This document shows, piece by piece, positions 61,315-64,000 of a DNA stretch of 64,000 nucleotides; within the stretch, counting starts at the first letter, position 1, and every line of letters begins with the position of its first letter. The translations under genes were made by a program, and so were the position numbers. Under the pieces are notes generated by a model. That model made no database searches and was not told where the DNA came from. It saw nothing but the letters and a program-made list of their open reading frames with translations. Origin of the DNA: Pontibacillus yanchengensis (GTDB taxonomy: Bacteria; Bacillota; Bacilli; Bacillales; BH030062); NCBI RefSeq assembly GCF_009856295.1, contig NZ_WMEU01000001.1:1302001-1366000 (forward strand). Reading direction: 5' to 3'.

Positions 61315-62775
61315 CTACTTAACCTCTTCAGGCACCTGAAGACCTAATGCCTTTGCTACTCGTTCGCCATAATCAGGGTCAGCCTTATAGAAGTGCTTGA
61401 TTTGTCTTAGCTTGATTTCATCATCTCGTACGTCTTTCATAGAACCATAGATATTAGAAATGAGACGTTGCTTCTCATCTTCGCTCATTAAACGATACAG
61501 ATTTCCTGGTTGAGTATAGTGATCGAAATGGTCGTAAGACGTACTATCAGCTAAACCAGATACCTCATAAGATTGTTGTCTAGCCTGTGGATCTTCAACA
61601 GGTCCATCATAACTATTTGGTTCATAGTTTACAGAACCGCCACCATTATCATCAAAACGCATGAACCCGTCACGTTGATAGTTATTCACGTCAACTTTAG
61701 GGCGATTAACTGGTAGCATTTCGTAGTTAGCGCCTAAACGATAACGGTGTGCGTCTGCATATGCGAATAGCCGTCCTTGAAGCATCTTATCTGGTGAAAC
61801 ATCAATACCAGGCACGAAATTACCAGGGCTAAAGGAAGCCTGTTCAATCTCTGCAAAATAGTTCTGTGGATTACGATTTAATACCATTTTTCCTACTTCA
61901 ATAAGTGGATAATCATCATGTGGCCAAACCTTCGTCACATCAAACGGATCAATATTATACGTTTCCGCATCTTCAAGTGGCATAATTTGTACATACATTG
62001 TCCAGCTTGGCGGATTACCTTCTTCAATAGAGTTAAATAGATCTTCTGTTTTGTAATCAGGGTTGTCACCAGCAATTTTTGTTGCTGTCTCATCATCTAA
62101 TGTTTTATAGCCCTGATCTGTACGAATGTGGTATTTCACCCATACGGATTCTCCATCTGCATTTGTCCACTTAAAGGTATGGCTTCCATATCCATGCATA
62201 TGACGGTATGTTGCAGGTACGCCTCGGTCAGAGTATAGAATCGTTACTTGGTGTAAGGATTCAGGTGAAAGAGACCAAAAATCCCACGCCATGTTAGGAT
62301 CTTTCAAGTTTGTTTGCGGATCTCGTTTTTGAGTTCGAATAAAATCAGGGAATTTAATTGCATCTCGAATGAAGAAAACAGGTGTGTTGTTCCCAACAAG
62401 ATCATAGTTCCCTTCATCAGTATAAAACTTCAGCGCAAAGCCACGCGGGTCTCTTGCAGTATCTGCAGAACCTTTTTCTCCACCAACTGTTGAAAAACGA
62501 GCCAACATTTCCGTACGCTTTCCAACTTCCGATAAAAAGTCTGCTTTCGTATATTTCGTCAAATCATTTGTTACTTCAAAATATCCAAATGCTCCCGCTC
62601 CATTTGCGTGAACAACACGCTCGGGAATACGTTCACGATTAAAGTGTGCAAGCTTCTCTAATAAATGAACATCCTGAATCAACGTTGGTCCACGATACCC
62701 AGCTGTCATTGAATTCTGATTATCACCAACAGGGATTCCGGCTTCATTCGTTAGGCTTTTTCTTTTATCACTCAC
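61315..62775 (-). CDS. katA: Monofunctional heme catalase
   Basis: 486 residues, the length of small-subunit vegetative catalases. The distal His is His56 in [14 protein letters not shown], followed by an Asn in [11 protein letters not shown] and the proximal heme-ligand Tyr in [14 protein letters not shown]. It breaks down hydrogen peroxide in the cytosol as a tetramer. AAAGGAG precedes the ATG and a strong terminator follows. A 14/15 PerR-box match lies 80-90 bp upstream, so peroxide induction through PerR is likely, as for B. subtilis katA. Confidence 0.95.
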   Translation of the reverse strand: MSDKRKSLTNEAGIPVGDNQNSMTAGYRGPTLIQDVHLLEKLAHFNRERIPERVVHANGAGAFGYFEVTNDLTKYTKADFLSEVGKRTEMLARFSTVGGEKGSADTARDPRGFALKFYTDEGNYDLVGNNTPVFFIRDAIKFPDFIRTQKRDPQTNLKDPNMAWDFWSLSPESLHQVTILYSDRGVPATYRHMHGYGSHTFKWTNADGESVWVKYHIRTDQGYKTLDDETATKIAGDNPDYKTEDLFNSIEEGNPPSWTMYVQIMPLEDAETYNIDPFDVTKVWPHDDYPLIEVGKMVLNRNPQNYFAEIEQASFSPGNFVPGIDVSPDKMLQGRLFAYADAHRYRLGANYEMLPVNRPKVDVNNYQRDGFMRFDDNGGGSVNYEPNSYDGPVEDPQARQQSYEVSGLADSTSYDHFDHYTQPGNLYRLMSEDEKQRLISNIYGSMKDVRDDEIKLRQIKHFYKADPDYGERVAKALGLQVPEEVK

Positions 62776-62852
62776 TATGTAACCACTCCTTTTTATTTAC
62801 TATAAATCTATCCCCTCTTCTTCGTTTTCTAAAACTTAAATTAATTATTTAT

Positions 62853-62867
62853 TTATAATTATTATTA
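62853..62867. promoter_or_regulatory. PerR box of katA
   Basis: TTATAATTATTATTA matches TTATAATNATTATAA at 14 of 15 positions. Confidence 0.65.
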
Positions 62868-63537
62868 AAAGGGAATTTGTATTTATTATAAATCAACTAG
62901 AAAATGGATTCAACTTTAAACACTTAGACTCTATGTAAATATTTCTACAATATCTAGTTATTCAATTCCTACTACACTACTATACATTTCATTTAGCTAT
63001 TATATAGTAATACATTAAGAATAACTTATTATTCTATCACCAGGACGTTAACTACTAACTTATAAAAGCCCGTCTATCAATCAAGGCTTTCTTATAAAAA
63101 CAATTGAAAATAGGATCAAATAGTGAAGTATTAGCCGACCTCAATCTTTCACACAATGAGGCTTTTATGGAGTATCATCACTCAGACGTAATAATATTAT
63201 TAGAATGCTTCTATGCCCAAAATTCCTTCCTCTCCACCTAAAGTACCATCTTCTGTAATATATTCACTTTTATTGTTGATTTACTATATGTTCATCCTAT
63301 ATAATAAATCTTTGAATAACATTTACACTCTCTTAACATTTTTAACTATAATAAAATATTCATATAAAACCTTCCTTTATTCAAATAATCTATAAAACTT
63401 ATGAAACATCGGTCTAATAAGACTTTTTGATTAGATTACGAGTTTTTCTAACCAAACTATGATACTGTTTTCGAATAATATGTTTGTTAAGTTTTCAATA
63501 AGGGAAATAAATGATAGGTGAATATTTCATTAAGAAA

Positions 63538-63566
63538 TTGTTAATAAAAAACTGATATCATATGAA
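63538..63566 (+). promoter_or_regulatory. Possible sigma-A promoter of the LtaS-type gene
   Basis: TTGTTA, 17 bases, TATGAA; 29 bp before the start codon. Confidence 0.4.
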
Positions 63567-63594
63567 CATTGAGTTCCATCTAGAGGAGGACAAA

Positions 63595-64000
63595 ATGAAT
63601 ACTAAATTAAAGAAGTTGTTCCAAAATGGGTTATTTTTCTTTATTGTAGCTACGATTCTATTATGGACAAAATCCTATTTAGCTTTTAAATTCTCATTTT
63701 CATTAAATATAGAAAATACATTCCAAGAGATCATTCTATTCATTACACCATTGGGATCGATTCTTTTCTTCTTAGCGTTAAGTTTTCTATTCTCTAAGAA
63801 AAAACGCATGAAAGCCTTTTTGACGCTCTACTTTATCATGTCGTTCGTCTTATATGCCAATGTGGTGTATTTCCGATTCTTTAATGACTTCATCACAATC
63901 CCAGTTCTCATGCAATACAAGAACTTTGGGCAATTAGGTGGTAGTGCCTCAGAATTAATGGGAGCTATGGATCTACTATTATGGGCAGACTTTGTGGTGT
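63595..64000 (+). CDS. LtaS-type lipoteichoic acid synthase, N-terminal part
   Basis: The first 135 codons are present and the gene runs off the right edge. Four hydrophobic segments are visible (LFFFIVATILLW; IILFITPLGSILFFLALSF; TLYFIMSFVLYANVVYF; and one beginning at the edge). Between them VVYFRFFNDFITIPVL-QYKNFGQLGGS is the usual membrane-domain signature of LtaS/YfnI/YqgS. The extracellular phosphoglycerol-transferase domain lies beyond the window. The enzyme polymerises glycerol phosphate on a glycolipid anchor. AGAGGAGG precedes the ATG. Confidence 0.8.
   Translation, partial: MNTKLKKLFQNGLFFFIVATILLWTKSYLAFKFSFSLNIENTFQEIILFITPLGSILFFLALSFLFSKKKRMKAFLTLYFIMSFVLYANVVYFRFFNDFITIPVLMQYKNFGQLGGSASELMGAMDLLLWADFVV

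Larger units (their letters stand above)
62776..63594. other. Long A+T-rich intergenic region between katA and the LtaS-type gene
   Basis: About 820 bp, divergent promoters at both ends. Besides the PerR box and the promoter near 63538 it holds two weak hairpins (AAAGCC/GGCTTT near 63065; CCTCA/TGAGG near 63138) and many A+T tracts. A 60-codon frame at 63213 has no ribosome site. No repeat of family A or B is present. Confidence 0.4.

Noticed and set aside
63213..63395. 60-codon hydrophobic frame in the katA-LtaS gap
   Set aside because: No ribosome site and an A+T-driven composition; likely chance.

Overview
The window reads as chromosomal DNA of a low-GC, endospore-forming Bacillaceae bacterium, possibly from the salt-tolerant Halobacillus/Pontibacillus group. 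The genus is an inference. The support is two alpha/beta-type SASP genes, YheC/D-type ATP-grasp and IDEAL-domain proteins, strong AGGAGG-type ribosome sites with frequent GTG and TTG starts, and a left end whose order (yhaQ, yhzD, yhaR, yheA, yheB, yheC/D) resembles the yha-yhe region of Bacillus subtilis. I found no rRNA gene, complete tRNA gene, CRISPR array, prophage or intact insertion sequence.

Layout. 1-5.4 kb: the yha-yhe block. 6.3-11.8 kb: an orphan PLP decarboxylase, a CsoR/CstR-type repressor and a PucR-type regulator next to the sugar-ABC ATPase msmX. 11.9-13.7 kb: two SASP genes in inverted orientation around a decayed IS4-type transposase. 13.8-25.7 kb: fumC, a zinc phospholipase C-like protein, an RluA synthase, an MFS exporter, a D,D-carboxypeptidase lipoprotein, a chemotaxis receptor, an IDEAL protein, a bacterial STAY-GREEN homologue and wrbA. 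26-33 kb: a manganese-type CDF exporter, azlCD, a secreted LysM-anchored nucleotidase and a Nudix hydrolase. 34-43.6 kb: two acyl-CoA synthetases, a cytosolic BtuF-like protein, an S51 peptidase, an HD phosphohydrolase and an ABC exporter operon. 43.7-55 kb: a universal stress protein divergent from a SulP permease, a very small membrane-protein gene with an excellent sigma-A promoter and cre site, a chromate transporter, acetyltransferases, DinB, a dehydrogenase and an M3 peptidase. 55.5-59.4 kb: an operon of a membrane protein, CcdA, a TlpA/ResA-like thioredoxin and a two-component pair. 59.5-61.2 kb: two damaged genes. 61.3-64 kb: a PerR-type catalase gene and the start of an LtaS-type gene.

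The most distinctive content is intergenic. Family A has about 16 copies of a roughly 270-bp element, full-length, internally deleted or remnant. Its ends are inverted repeats and it has internal hairpins with compensatory base changes between copies. Nine of 16 copies start within a few tens of bases of the stop codon of a co-directional gene. Family B is a GC-rich palindromic element of about 126 bp core, with 16-bp perfect terminal inverted repeats in two copies and paired changes in an inner stem. Both look like structured repeats (MITE-like DNA or 3'-UTR RNA) rather than protein genes. They account for nearly every long gene-free stretch, and one copy directly abuts a 5'-truncated MFS gene.

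Functionally the window is mostly housekeeping and stress physiology: spore DNA protection, fatty-acid activation, nucleotide scavenging, metal and anion transport, extracytoplasmic thiol chemistry and peroxide defence. Gene names are by family recognition from the translated sequence; no database search was run.
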